DNA of 64,000 nucleotides from Corbicula japonica (Eukaryota; Mollusca; Bivalvia; Venerida; Cyrenidae). Positions 11,001 to 21,593 of the stretch are shown here, one piece after another; the first letter of the stretch is position 1, and each line of letters begins with the position of its first letter. The notes below the pieces were generated by a model. The model saw nothing but the letters and a program-made list of their open reading frames with translations, did no database searches and was not told the DNA's origin. Location: NCBI GenBank assembly GCA_038501625.1, contig JAZAYU010000217.1:481001-545000 (forward strand). The letters run 5' to 3'. The translations under genes were made by a program, and so were the position numbers.

Positions 11001-13071
11001 ACGATGGTATGGCGTATGTCGGTGAGAATGGAACCTTCAATGAGGTATTTTCAGATTAATACCATTCCATGTTCAGCGGCGTATGGTCCCCAGATAAAAG
11101 AATGGGTTTGCCCTAAACGAGAAAACAATGGGCGGAACTAAACATTATAGAATTTTGATAGGAGATCTTAGAATATAAATCCTGCGTATCACATACAACG
11201 CCAAAGGCAAAATTTAAAAATCAGGAAGTATATCTTTGGGGGTGATTGAACAATATCCAAAACCTTATTGGCTGGGATATTGATAACAGAACAGATTGAA
11301 TGTACGGGGAGACTTTAAAGTGTTCTTGAAAATCTACAGCCACAACTTAGTTATCTTTCCCTTTGTTGTAATTAAGGTTTCAGGCAAAAGTCAGCGATTT
11401 TTAAAAGTATTCACATTTATTTGAATTAAATCAATTTTCTTTACTGTTTGTGATCAATAGCATCACAAAACATTAATTAATAAAACAACTAATCCTCGAT
11501 AAACAATGCTGAAAATTCCAACCATTTCCAATTACCTCCCTTTAACTTGAATATGTAGTGTTTTGTAATCCATTATTAATTGTTAATCGACTGACAACTG
11601 CTCAGGTCTTGGTGTGGAAATTAACTTGAAAACAACTAAGATTAACTAACAAAACACCATTCAGATCGTACCTGAAATAAAAATATGTAAACGAGAATAT
11701 AAGCATATAAAGTGGATACTTTTTATTTTTGTTCAGTATACATTGATTTTGTCAAGTGTGTTTGACGAAGGATTCCACTGTGCTATGTAACACAATTCAA
11801 TTATTTTAGTCGTTCAACGATTCCTTTTACCTGACTTCTTGATTTCGTTCTTTTCAGCCATTTACTATGGTAACAGCTTTATCACAGGATTTATGATGGA
11901 CCCCAAAGATAACAGTGGAATACCCACACTTCTTATTATATGTCCGGAAGGAAATGCAAACATTACTGTTTCCATACCTACTCTTAACATCATTAACGAG
12001 CATCACGAAATTTTAGATGCTGCGTTGAAGCTGACGTATTCAAATGCAAGCGCATCATATATATCAGGAGTGATTTCAAAGAAAGGTATTCACATTACTT
12101 CCGATCGACAGGTTGTGCTGTTTGCGGGCAGGTTAAATGATGGAAGTGCAGACGGTAGCCTTGTCCCACCAGAGTTCTCACTCGGAACTAATTATATTAT
12201 AGCAGGTTATCCAGATTATACGAGAGTGTACAGCTCATCTGACGAATTTCTTATCGTTGGCACAGTAGATAAGACTAAGATAATATTGACTTTAAACTCA
12301 GTTATGGAAACTATAACACTGAATCGAATGGAAACCTACTTCCTCACACAAAAGAATCTATCAGGGTCAATAATTTCCTCTACTAATCCAATATACGTGG
12401 TTTCGGGACATTATTGCGCAAACATTCCAAACGATAATGTTAATCACTGTGACTATATCGACGAAGTAATGCCACCAATAAGCTCCTTAGGAAAACTTCA
12501 CGTTGTTACTTATATGAGCCCACGACCTGATTTCACGATAAGCGTTGCTTCGCCCTACAGCAACACGACTGTCAAAATCTACAGTGCATCTGGCATCGTA
12601 ATAGAGACAATTATTTCGATGAAGAGGTCGGATGCAATATTCAGAACTTACACAGAGTCACAGTCTTTATTAATCGTGGCCACGCAACCTGTTCTGGTTA
12701 CCCAGTACGGTCATGGATCAAACGGTACAGGTGTGGGAGATCCTTCCATGATGACAATACCGGACGTCAACCATTTTGGTCACAGATACGATTTTGTTGC
12801 GCTAAATAATTTCTATAGCTCAATAACACTGGTGATAAATTCATCATATTCCATTAACGGCCTACTTTTAGATGATGTTGCTTTTACACCTACCGAAAAA
12901 ATAACTGTTTCGAAAAGTGGTTATGGGGAATTCATTATCTTGTATGCCAATGTAGCCCCTGGATATCACAGGCTAGCGCACACAGCAGGAACAAACGTTT
13001 CTTTCGGGGCTTGGTTATACGGACATAAAATGAGTACAGAGTACGCCTGGTCACTTGGCCAAACCTATTAA
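1846..13071 (+). CDS. Type II membrane protein with three EGF modules and an IgGFc-binding-type domain (5 exons)
   Basis: Joined exons 1846-2035, 4190-4303, 7041-7154, 10194-10307 and 11858-13071 give a 581-residue protein, and every intron is phase 1 with GT/AG ends. Residues 1-30 are a short cytosolic tail ending KKRTR and residues 31-57 one hydrophobic span, so positive-inside logic gives N-in, C-out topology. Residues 64-177 are three six-cysteine EGF modules starting DxDEC; residues 178-581 match the N-terminal domain of IgGFc-binding proteins. A cell-surface binding or recognition role is inferred from domain content; the ligand is unknown. AATAAA overlaps the stop (13070-13075) and recurs at 13172. 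The number of EGF exons is uncertain because two lie in near-identical blocks either side of an assembly gap. The 5' UTR and promoter were not identified. Confidence 0.8.
2741..2945 (-). mobile_element. tRNA-derived SINE-like copy
   Basis: On the minus strand an A-box-like TTAGCTCAATG is followed about 50 bases later by a B-box-like GTGCGGGTTCGCTCCC. The same internal segment, including GGAATTGCATGGCTAGGCGCT, recurs on the plus strand near 45068-45150, so this is a dispersed family and not a functional tRNA gene. It lies in intron 1. Confidence 0.65.
3040..3305 (-). mobile_element. R1-family repeat, degraded copy in intron 1
   Basis: Its inner part resembles the GAACGGTCAGTGGCAAAAC block of R1. 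Its far end (ACCGTTGTGCAACCAAAGAG through GTTACCAACATG on the complement) matches 52078-52180. The pairing of both ends with the 52-kb copy shows that R1 is at least 600 bp long when complete. The rest of intron 1 (2036-4189) outside this and the SINE shows nothing but AT-rich sequence. Confidence 0.6.
4190..4303 (+). CDS. Exon 2: first EGF module
   Basis: A 114-base phase 1-1 exon encodes residues 64-101. Six cysteines have EGF spacing. DADEC at the start and C-x-D-x4-F-x-C-x-C in the middle are the calcium-binding and Asp/Asn-hydroxylation signatures of cbEGF modules. Acceptor AACAG|AT and donor G|GTAAGT are good. Confidence 0.85.
4548..4860. repeat. R2-family dispersed repeat
   Basis: This segment contains the hairpin-like CAGGCTCGGTTTGATTGAGC block and ends GGGCGGAACTAAAC. 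It recurs at 7340-7652 (by block duplication), 10825-11143, and as shorter pieces at 16945-17075, 18150-18245 and 42285-42425. It is non-coding. Confidence 0.75.
6164..6663. other. Assembly gap (500 N)
   Basis: This is a run of exactly 500 N, so it is probably a placeholder of unknown true length. It separates duplicate blocks A and B. Any reading frame drawn across it is meaningless. Confidence 0.98.
6664..8885. repeat. Block B of the tandem duplication
   Basis: This is the partner of 3800-6163. Differences are mostly single bases and short indels, such as the loss of a few bases near CTAGGTTATTGTTA. After 8885 the sequence is unique, with AAAACAGTAGATTTG following. Confidence 0.9.
7041..7154 (+). 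CDS. Exon 3: second EGF module
   Basis: A 114-base phase 1-1 exon encodes residues 102-139, differing from exon 2 at three residues (Ser to Phe, Gln to His, Thr to Ile), all single-base changes. The six cysteines and the calcium-binding signature are intact. Donor G|GTTAGT is weaker than that of exon 2. It may be the allelic form of exon 2 if the duplication is an assembly artefact. Confidence 0.75.
9190..9365. repeat. Intron repeat shared with 10650-10805
   Basis: The block from AATGAATTTTATAATGGCTT through AAAAGTATCCAC to AAATGAAAACTAAAAATT recurs 1.46 kb downstream, one intron later. A decayed inverted piece lies near 11710-11745. The rest of intron 3 (8886-10193) shows no gene or recognisable element. 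Confidence 0.7.
10194..10307 (+). CDS. Exon 4: third EGF module
   Basis: A 114-base phase 1-1 exon encodes residues 140-177. It starts DIDEC and keeps six cysteines and the hydroxylation motif. It is much more diverged from exons 2 and 3 than they are from each other, so it is certainly a separate genuine module. Acceptor ACCAG|AT, donor G|GTTGG. Confidence 0.85.
10495..10640 (+). repeat. R3-family repeat end in intron 4
   Basis: This matches 30492-30640, sharing GCCGTTCAATG, AACTTTGCACAAATGA and GTTACTAATGTAT. At 30-31 kb the same sequence forms the inverted end of an element; here only one end is visible. Confidence 0.65.
10650..11143. repeat. Second copy of the intron repeat followed by an R2 copy
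   Basis: 10650-10805 repeats 9190-9365. 10825-11143 is an R2 copy ending GGGCGGAACTAAAC. No coding sequence is seen. Confidence 0.7.
11858..13071 (+). CDS. Exon 5: IgGFc-binding-type domain and stop
   Basis: Acceptor TTTTCAG|CC follows a pyrimidine-rich tract; the first split codon gives Ala, then IYYGNSF. The frame stays open for 403 residues (178-581), far longer than chance in this AT-rich DNA. Diagnostic features are the SGHYC...CDYIDE segment (cysteines near residues 364 and 375), the PP..SLGK motif after it, and the late [10 protein letters not shown]...GDPSM block, all typical of the IgGFc-binding protein N-terminal domain. Several N-x-S/T sites suit an extracellular location. The ATG at 11839 lies in the intron and is not a likely start. 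Confidence 0.88.
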
Positions 13072-13973
13072 TAAACAAAAATCGGTTGCCAATAATATTT
13101 ACTTTGGAAAAACGGTCGTGCATGTCATTCTCTCAGTCGAGACAACTAATTTAATTAGCCAATGATGGTTGAATAAATAAGCGGTACAATTCCTTAAAAG
13201 CAATTTTTACATGATTGTGATTATATTCTAATTATAAACAAAACATGGACAAATTACATGTGTATCTTTATTTTGCTATCGTTAGAATGGCTGATTTAAC
13301 TTCTTACTTACAACCAATAATGTGCTTAGATTTAACACGTCACACTACTCAAAAGTTCTAAGTGCATAAATGATTATTTTTCCGAACTGTTTGATTTTAT
13401 CTTTCAAAATATTGTCAATAACAATAAAGGAGAATCAATATTATATTAACCCTCACGAACATATTTGAATCTGCTTAGCGCAATAAAAATCAAGTTCAGC
13501 TCCATGGTACACGTTGATATTTAATGTCGTAAGTGAGCAACGTCAACGCTCAACGTAAGCAACGTTATCAATCTAGAAAATATTATCATTTAATTTTTTT
13601 CTTATAACAATAAAATATGCAAAAAAGAGGCATTTCTTTTTCATTTACAAATTACTTTAGGATGACTTTAGTATAATTTATTAATTTAAAGTTGTGTCAG
13701 GTAAAAATATTTTGACGGAACTTTCGTGGTCTTCAGTCGTCAAACGTTCAACAGTTTTAAAATATTGGTGTGTTTTTTTGAGATTGTCCGGTATCTATAA
13801 ACGTGTGGAAAACAAAATTGGTTGTAAAAAGTCAATTTCGAATGCCGCAAGGGGATAGCGCATTAATAGCGTATGCTTGACGTAAATGTCGTAATACGCA
13901 AAACAAATGCACAGTTTTAAAATAATTATAATCCCGCATACGAAGTATAGGGGATATATAGGAGTCATCATCC
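13072..13973. other. 3' flank of the EGF/IgGFc gene
   Basis: This holds likely polyadenylation signals (AATAAA at 13070-13075 and 13172-13177). The rest is AT-rich with no gene seen. Confidence 0.6.
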
Positions 13974-14006
13974 GGTTGGTTGGTTGGTTGGTTAGTTGGT
14001 TGGTTT
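13974..14006. repeat. (TTGG)n simple repeat
   Basis: About eight imperfect TGGT units stand at the left border of the satellite array. Confidence 0.9.
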
Positions 14007-14029
14007 GGCCGGTCTGTCTGTGGCACTTA

Positions 14030-16645
14030 CAACGTCAACAGTTTTCAAGATATCAACTTGAAACTTTAAACATATGTTTGTGAGTAAATTTGCGCGAACT
14101 ATTTTTTTTTTCTCATGTGGATCAGTCCATTATTTTTCGGAGGGGAGCACGATTTAACAAAATCTTGTGACGCGAACTACTTCTACAGTTTTTAAGATAT
14201 TGACTTGAAACTTGATACACATGTTCGGCATGAAGTGTAGATGTGCGTGACATATTTTTCGTGTGGATCAGTCCATTATTTTTTGCAAGGGGCAAGATTT
14301 AACAAAATCGTGTTATGCAAACTTATAAATCTTGTGATGCAAACTACTTCTACAGTTTTTAAGATAATGACTTGAAACTTGATACATATGTTTGGCATGA
14401 AGAGTAGATGTGCGTGACATATTTTTGGTGTGGATCAGTCCGTTATTTTTGCAGAGGACATGAGTTAACAAAATCATGTTATGCAAACTTCTACACTTAC
14501 TACATCAACAGTTTTCAAGATATCGACTTGATACTTTAACATTTGTTCGTGAGTACATTTGCGCAAGTTTTTCTTCTAATGTGGATCAGTCCATTATTTT
14601 TCGGAGGGGAGCAGGATTTAACAAAATCTTGTGACGCAAACTACTTCTATAGTTTTTAAGCGATTGACTTGAAACTTGATACATATGTTCGGCATGAAGT
14701 GTAGATGTGCTTGACATATTTTTCGTGTGGATCAGTCCATTATTTTTTGCAGGGAACATGATTTAACAAAATCGTGTGATGCAAAATTCTACAGTTTTTA
14801 AGATATAAGACATGAAACTAAAATTGTATGTTCTGCATGAAGTGCGCATGTAGGCGACATATTTTTGGTGGATCAGTCCTTTTTTTGGAGGGGAGCATTA
14901 TTTAACAAAATCTTTTATTTAAAATCTTATAACGCAAACTACTTCTCCAGTTTTCAAACTTTAAAAATACGTTTGTGAGTAGATTTCCATGACATACTTT
15001 GTTTTATGTGGATCAGTCCATTTTTTTTGGTAGGGGAGCACGATTTAACAAAATCTTGTGGCGCGAACTACTTCTACAGTTTTTAAGATATTGACTTGAA
15101 ACTTGACACATATGTTCGGCATGAAGTGTAGATGTGCGTGACATATTTTTTGTGTGGATCAGTCCATTTTTTTGCAGGGGACATTATTTAACAAAATCGT
15201 GTTATGCAAACTTCTACACTTACTACATCAACAGTTTTCAAGATATCGACTTCAAACTTTAAACATATGTTCGTGAGTACATTTGCGCAATTTTTTTCTC
15301 ATGTGGATCAGTCCATTATTTATCGGAAGGGAGCATGATTCAACAAAATCTTGTGACGCGAACTACTTCGACAGTTTTTAAGATATTGACTTAAAACTTT
15401 ATACATTTTTTCGGCATGAACTGTAGATGTGCTTGACATATTTTTCGTGTGGATCAGTCCGTTATTTTTTTTCAGGGGACATGATTTAACAAAATTGTGT
15501 GATGCAAACTTTTACAGTTTTCAAGATATAAGACTTGAAACTAAAATTGTATGTTCTCTATGTAGTGCTCATGTAAGCGACATATTTTTGTGTGGATCAG
15601 TCGATTATTTTTTGGAGGGGAGCATTATTAAACAAAATCTTTTATTTAAAATCTTATGACGGAAACTACTCTCCAGTTTTCAAACTTTAAACATACGTTT
15701 GTGAGTAGATTTCCATGACATACTTTGTTTCATGTGGATCAGTCCATTATTTTTTAGCAGGGGAGTATGATTCAACAAAATCTTGTGACACGAACTACTT
15801 CTACAGTTTTTAAGATATTGACTTGAAACTTGACACATATGTTCGGCATGAAGTGTTGATGTGCGTGACATTTTTTCGTGTGGATCAGTTCATTATTTTT
15901 TGCAGGGGACATGATTTAACAAAGTCGTGTTATGCAAACTAATACAGTTTTCAAGATATCGACTTGAAACCAAAATTGTATGTTCTGCATAAAGTGTGTA
16001 TGTCAGCAACATATTTTTTTGTGGATCAGTCCATTTTTTTTTGCAGGTGAGCATTATTTAACAAAATCTTATGATGCAAATTACTTCTCCAGTTTTCAAA
16101 CTATAAACATACGTTTGTGAGTAGATTTCCATTACATATTTGTTTCATGTGGATCAGTCCATTATTTTTTAGCAGGGGAGCATGATTCAACAAAATCTTG
16201 TGACACGAACTACTTCTACAGTTTTTTAAGATATTAACTTGAAACTTTAAACATATGTTCAGCATGAAGTGTAGATGTGCGTGACATAATATTTGTGTGG
16301 ATCAGTCAATTCTTTTTTGCAGGGGACATGATTTAACAAAATCGTTTTATGCAAACTTCTACAGTTTCAAGATATCGACTTGAAACTGAGATCATATGTT
16401 CTGCATGAAGTGCGCATGTTGGTTAATTATTTTTATGGATCAGTCCATTTTTGGTTGGAGGGGAGCATTATTTAACAAAATCTTATGACACAAACTACTT
16501 CTCCAGTTTTCAAACTTTTAACATACGTTCGTGATTAGATTTGCATGACATATTTTTTTTTTCATTTGGATCAGTCCATTATTTTTAGAAGGGGAGCACG
16601 ATTCAACAAAACCTTGTGACGTCAACTACTTTTACAGTTTTGTTT
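14030..16645. repeat. Satellite array with a three-monomer higher-order unit
   Basis: About 18 monomers of 128-167 bases each carry GTGGATCAGTCC. The GGATCAGTC cores start near 14119, 14265, 14432, 14583, 14729, 14870, 15010, 15156, 15305, 15451, 15594, 15736, 15882, 16023, 16151, 16299, 16438 and 16568. Three monomer types alternate: A (CTTGTGACGCGAACTACTTC), B (CGTGTTATGCAAACTTC with ATGTTCTGCATGAAGTG), and C (GTTTGTGAGTAGATTTCCAT). A-B-C repeats every 415-431 bases in the right half and is less regular on the left. Short ORFs inside are incidental. Confidence 0.9.
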
Positions 16646-16944
16646 ACATCCGGTGAAAACCCAGGTCGCTATTTTTAAACACAACTTTTGCAGCAAATTT
16701 TCAGGATTTCAATTATTTTTCAACTTTCACCCATCAAAGATGCAAACGTCATTTCTGTATACTCTGACAAAGCAGTATTGCGGGGGTATCAATCACCTTC
16801 AGTGATAGCTCTAGTTATTATTGTTTGATCTTACTGAACATAATATCAAAATTTCTTTTAATTACGTAAATTATACTTTGAGAAATGCAACTTTAAAACG
16901 TGTGCACTTAGAACTTTCGACAAGTGTATATCTAAATAATAGAC

Positions 16945-17075
16945 GAGAAGGGAACTTTTAAAACCAACGAACAGGAAAATTATAAACAATTGCAGCCTTG
17001 GTTTGATTGAGCGTCATGAGAAGTAATGGAAATGCATATTAATTTACTGCAAATGCCGACCAGCAGAAAATATTG
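16945..17075. repeat. R2 fragment
   Basis: GGGAACTTTTAAAACCAACG through GCAGCCTTGGTTTGATTGAG matches R2 copies at 4548 and 42285. It lies between the satellite and the minisatellite. Confidence 0.6.
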
Positions 17076-17096
17076 ACTGCGTTAATAATAATTTTT

Positions 17097-17830
17097 AGGC
17101 CATATTGATATGTACGCTCGAAGCTGCGGTGTTTCATCCAGCTGGCTCTCATGTACAAATATTGATATGTATGCTCGAAGTCGCGGTGTTTCATCCAGCT
17201 GTCCCTCATGTACATATATTGATATGTTATGCTCGAAGCTGCGTTGTTTAATCCAGCTGGCTCTCACGTACAGATATTGATATGTATGCTCGAAGCTGCG
17301 GTGTTTAATCCAGCTGGCTCTCACGTACAAATATTGATATGTACGCTCGAAGCTGCGGTGTTTCATCCAGCTGGATCTCACATACAAATATTGATATGTA
17401 CGCTCGAGGCTGCGGTGTTTCATCCAGCTGGATCTCACGTACAAATATTGATATGTAAGCTCGAAGCTGCGGTGTTTCATCCAGCTGGATCTCACATACA
17501 AATATTAATATGTACGCTCGAGGCTGCGGTGTTTCATCAAGCTGGATTTCACATACAAATATTGATATGTACGCTCGAAGCTGCGGTGTTTCATCCAGCT
17601 GGATCTCACATACAAATATTGATATGTACGCTCGAGGCTGCGGTGTTTCATCCAGCTGGCTCTCATGTACAAATATTGATATGTACGCTCGAGGCTGCGG
17701 TGTTTCATCCAGCTGGATCTCACATACAAATATTATTTGATATGAACGCTCGAAGCTGCGGTATTTCATCCAGCTGGCTCGCACGTACAAATACTGATAT
17801 TTACGCTCGAAGCTGCGGTGTTTGGATCAG
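17097..17830. repeat. 57-bp minisatellite, 13 units
   Basis: The unit core GCTCGAAGCTGCGGTGTTTC starts at 17116, 17173, 17231, 17288, 17345, 17402, 17459, 17516, 17573, 17630, 17687, 17748 and 17805. The period is 57 except for one 58- and one 61-base unit. Because 57 is divisible by three and the unit lacks stops in several frames, long repetitive ORFs appear on both strands. Frame shifts at the odd-length units and the absence of any flanking gene argue against coding. Confidence 0.93.
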
Positions 17831-17839
17831 TTTTCTTTT

Positions 17840-19139
17840 GTTATAAAGGCAGCGGGCGTAGTGTTCAAGCTATGATACATGTAACTCAATTACTGCATTA
17901 AGACATGTTTGGAATATTATCAAATTTTCACCACATTGACATTTCTGTTACAATATAGGCGTTTTGCAAAAGAAAGACTCTCTTCAAAATGAGTTCATTA
18001 TGTGTTATGAGAATATACTCCTTTCCGTACTAAAATAAGTACAGCTTCTCTCATAAACTATATATTGAACAGATTCTTGCACAAGTATTACATAAAATCA
18101 TTGAAATAGTTACAGGTTACATCACAAACGTTTGTAAACGATACAATAAACAAAAAGGGAACACTGGCCCGAAGAACACTACTCGTGAATAGATTGCAGG
18201 CTCGTAGATTGAGCCTGTTCATGAACAGTAATGTTCATGCAAGCCGTGATATATTATTAGAAATTGATTTTCTCTTTGTTTCAGGGCTATGTTTTCTTAG
18301 AGAGTCTTATATACATGTACGTCTTAAAACGTCGCTCTTTCTTAATCAATACATGTATATTTAATAATGTCTCCCTGCGAAAGTGAAACAAAGTCTTAGT
18401 TTGATTTTTATATTTTATTTTCACATACCGATAAAATTATTGCTCGGGGATCTGTCAATCATCAAAGACAGACTATAAACCTAGTCGGTGTTTGCAATTT
18501 TTGATCTAAGGAGGATTATAGAATAAATATTTGCAGTTTCTGATTTTAAAGGAACGTCTTAATTTCTTTTTTTTCTCGATGTGAATATAAATATAAGAGT
18601 GTTGCGAAAAGGGAAATCATTCCTGTTTAAATCTTTGGGGAATAATAATAATGCTTTTTACAGCTTTATTTTTAGTATAAAAGCATTTTCGCGTCTTTAT
18701 GTCTACAACACTGCCACAGCCGTGTGTCAATTTGGACGACTTTCTCGGATTATTAAGCTATAATTAGATTACTGGAACATCATGACAGACACACATTTTT
18801 TATGTTGACAAATGAATATAAATCATTATCAATACAATAATTCAATATGTCTGCGTTCAATTTTTCTGGTAAGGGACATCTGCGTTATATTCTCTTACAT
18901 TTATAAGGGAAATGTACGTTGCAATGCAATGGATCTCCCTTACTGTCGGATAGCGGTCTTGTTGGACAAATTCAATGAGTTTGTTCATATCAGATACGCG
19001 TTGAGAAATTGTTGTTCTGTTTCATATCCGACACTGACAAGTACATTACTTTGGAAAAAGTGATTGCTGAGCAATGTATTTTTGTTGTTAGAATAAAATG
19101 TCCTTTTGGTTTACTGAATACGAACATACCCTGGCAGAG
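17840..19139. other. Intergenic, repeats only
   Basis: An R2 fragment lies at 18150-18245 (GCAGGCTCGTAGATTGAGCC). The rest is AT-rich, and the short ORFs have no domain features or splice context I can support. Confidence 0.5.
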
Positions 19140-19500
19140 CTTTATGTTTTATATGTTTGTGTGCTTTTGAACATTGTTGAGCTGGTCGATGGTTTGGAGT
19201 TATTTCACTAACTTTGAAAACAACTTGTACTTCTTTTGTGATACGAGAAACCTTTTGAGCAAGTATGAGGTTTGTGCACCCTATAACCTGGTTTAAACCC
19301 CGAGTGGCAATTCGTTTGCCACTGACCGTTCCAAGGCGGTAACCCTAATAGTTCTTTTGTCGTTAATTGCTTGTGGCGTCTTTTTTGAATTCGACATACT
19401 TTTAACAGACATGCTCTCTTTATCTCTCTTCTTTTTCACTGCGTGGTGAGGCCGTGTTCGAGAGTGTGGCTATTCCTGCATATTTCATTTTTTTATTAAC
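19140..19500 (+). mobile_element. R1-family repeat copy
   Basis: This aligns along its length with 52340-52705, sharing ACATTGTTGAGCTG, CCACTGACCGTTCCAAGGCG and the CTCTTCTTTTTCACTGCGTG block. It is non-coding. The bases 19500-20190 that follow show no supported feature. Confidence 0.75.
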
Positions 19501-20189
19501 ATTATATACGACATTTAGTTGTTTCATGTTTGAAATCTTATTAATACATGAATACACTCAGCTAAAACGTGCTTAATGTAGTAATATGTTAAAACGATTT
19601 CCAAATTTCATGAACATGTGCAAAAGTTTCAATTATTTGCAAGATGACATACATGTACAAAAACTCCGCGTTGTGTTTCTTTGATAAAATAATGCTTTCG
19701 AGTTTAATGTGTTGTTGTGTTTGCCATGTTATAATAACATGTTTGTTTCTTTGTCTGTTATGTACTATTAAAATATTTATTTAAGAAATTAAAATATCCC
19801 ACATCTATCAAACAGGGTTCTTAAGATTCCATATGCAACGTGAACGTTTCCATTATTGATTGTATAATTAAAATACCGCGTTGGAGATTCCATGTTTACC
19901 GTGATATTCGCATTATATTTTGTAATGGATTTTAATTTTAACAGAAAAGAACAGAACTTGTATACCGAGGTACATTCACCATAAAAAACTAACACATACA
20001 GTGTGTACAACTTATGTTGATTTTTAATTGAGCTCAGTTTGGTGTTAAAGTTTTCGAATTGTATATTTGTCCTACAGCAAATTATCATGCTCAATCAAAA
20101 TGAAAATGCAAAATGTTCTAAATTGTCGTGATCGGTAACATTCCAATATCACTTTTTCTAAATTTGCTTAAATACGATTAAAACTAATT

Positions 20190-20385
20190 TTAACCTGGTA
20201 ATACAAATTTAACGTCTATCTCGTAGCATTTATCAGTTTTACAGTCGGCATCGTTTAATTTATCACCATTAATGAAGACTTGGTATTGGAACCACAGTGT
20301 GTGCCTTCTCCAAACTATTATCTCAAAATAATGAGTTCCATTTTTGAGAAGAATATTAACTACTAAGTTGCCGACAATACGACAT
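20190..20385 (-). CDS. Orphan terminal coding exon (or pseudogene remnant), 64 codons plus stop
   Basis: On the minus strand, a pyrimidine-rich acceptor (CTTCCTCTTATTAAG) at 20386 is followed by an open frame with protein-like composition. It begins CRIVGNLVVN, carries a THYFEIIVWRR segment, then YQVFINGDKL, a cysteine pair DCKTDKC, and ends VLPG before TAA. Alternating hydrophobic residues suggest a beta-rich end of an extracellular domain. There is no initiating Met, so upstream exons would lie at higher coordinates, but the sequence there is an R1 repeat and I find none. I do not recognise the family. It could be the last exon of a gene with a long intron or a relic. Confidence 0.4.
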
Positions 20386-20436
20386 CTTAATAAGAGGAAG
20401 ATTCATATTCATTATGAGACAGAAAATTAATTGTGT

Positions 20437-20525
20437 TTTGCCACTGACCGTTCCAATGCGGTAAAACCTCGAGTTCTGTTTCACTAATTGTTTTTGGCGT
20501 CTATTTTGAATGTGATCATTGTAAA
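20437..20525 (+). repeat. R1 fragment
   Basis: It contains TTGCCACTGACCGTTCCAA and GTTTTTGGCGTC, as in the longer R1 copies. Confidence 0.6.
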
Positions 20526-20904
20526 ACTATAATCTCTTCTCCTCTTTACGTTTTACGTGTGGATGTTATCTCTTCTGATAAGGATATTTAACTTTTGAAA
20601 AAAAAGTTTTCAAATTCTGATGTGTTTATGAATAAGGGGAAACTTGCATATAAGGAATAGTCACATCCTGAAGGAACGCTTAATTCCCTATCCACAAGTA
20701 GAGCGGAAAAGAGAGCTTGTATTATAAAATTATTTATTACAAAATAGACAACACTGACAACCCTTTAAAGAACATGAGAACCTGATAGGTTACCGCAATG
20801 TAACAGTCGAGGGCAAATTATTTGCTATTGGAAAAATTAACCAGGTTTAATATTCATCAACTTAGTACTTGATTTTAATTTCGTTGGTCTTTTAAGTTAT
20901 TGCA

Positions 20905-21190
20905 GAAAAAAGTAATATAAGCATATCAGGAATCGCCACACCAAAAAAACACAGCCTCCCCACACAGCGAAAAAAAGAGAGGAAGAGATAGCATGTTTTA
21001 TATAAGTATGACAATTCAAATAGGACGCCACAAACAAATAACGAAGAAGAGAACCTTTGGGAATACCGCATTGGAACGGTCAATAGCAAAACAAATTGCC
21101 ACTGGGGGTTTAAACCAGGTTCTAGGGTGCACCAACCGCATACTTGCAGAGATATACTTGCAAAATGATAAAAGGGGAGATACATACACA
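20905..21190 (-). mobile_element. R1-family repeat copy
   Basis: GCATATCAGGAATCGCCACA, AGGACGCCACAAACAA and GGAACGGTCAATAGCAAAAC match the complement of the 52-kb copy. The overlapping ORFs on both strands are a by-product. Confidence 0.75.
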
Positions 21191-21480
21191 ATATTTTTTG
21201 TACATATTGTTGACAGATTTGTGTTTATTGGGTACTTGTTCGTTGGTATAAAAAGGTAAGGAAAGGTTACTTACGGTATTAGATAATTATATGAAATAAT
21301 GGCCACACATGGTTTCAATGAAAACTATTGTTTGTGCCATACAAACATTAAAACATATGATCTTATAAGTAAAACAGTCAGAACATATTGAAAAGTATAG
21401 AATCCTCTGTTCCTTATTTGGGTGGAAAACAGTACCTGTAAAAAGGAGCTTTGAGATGGTGGTCTTATTGTGGCAATTGT

Positions 21481-21593
21481 CATGGAAACCAGTCTCAAAT
21501 CTCAAGCATCTGGTCGCCATTTCAGCCAATCAGATGCTTGAGATTTGAGACTGGTTTCCAAACTCAGTTTTATAACCTTGGGACTTGATTAGA
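21481..21593. mobile_element. Palindromic MITE (P1), deleted copy
   Basis: GGAAACCAGTCTCAAATCTC at the left is the reverse complement of the right end. The arms meet at GGTCGCCATTTCAGCCAATC. Compared with the copy at 23834, about 19 bases of the left arm next to the centre are missing. The flanking bases to 21950 hold nothing else. Confidence 0.85.

Noticed and set aside
11839..11857. Met at 11839 as the start of a stand-alone IgGFc-domain protein
   Set aside because: The first residues are encoded by the intron's pyrimidine tract; the AG at 11856-11857 is in phase with the EGF exons.
17082..17846. Repetitive proteins of 139-205 residues on both strands
   Set aside because: They are products of a 57-bp minisatellite without stops; odd-length units shift the frame and no gene context exists.
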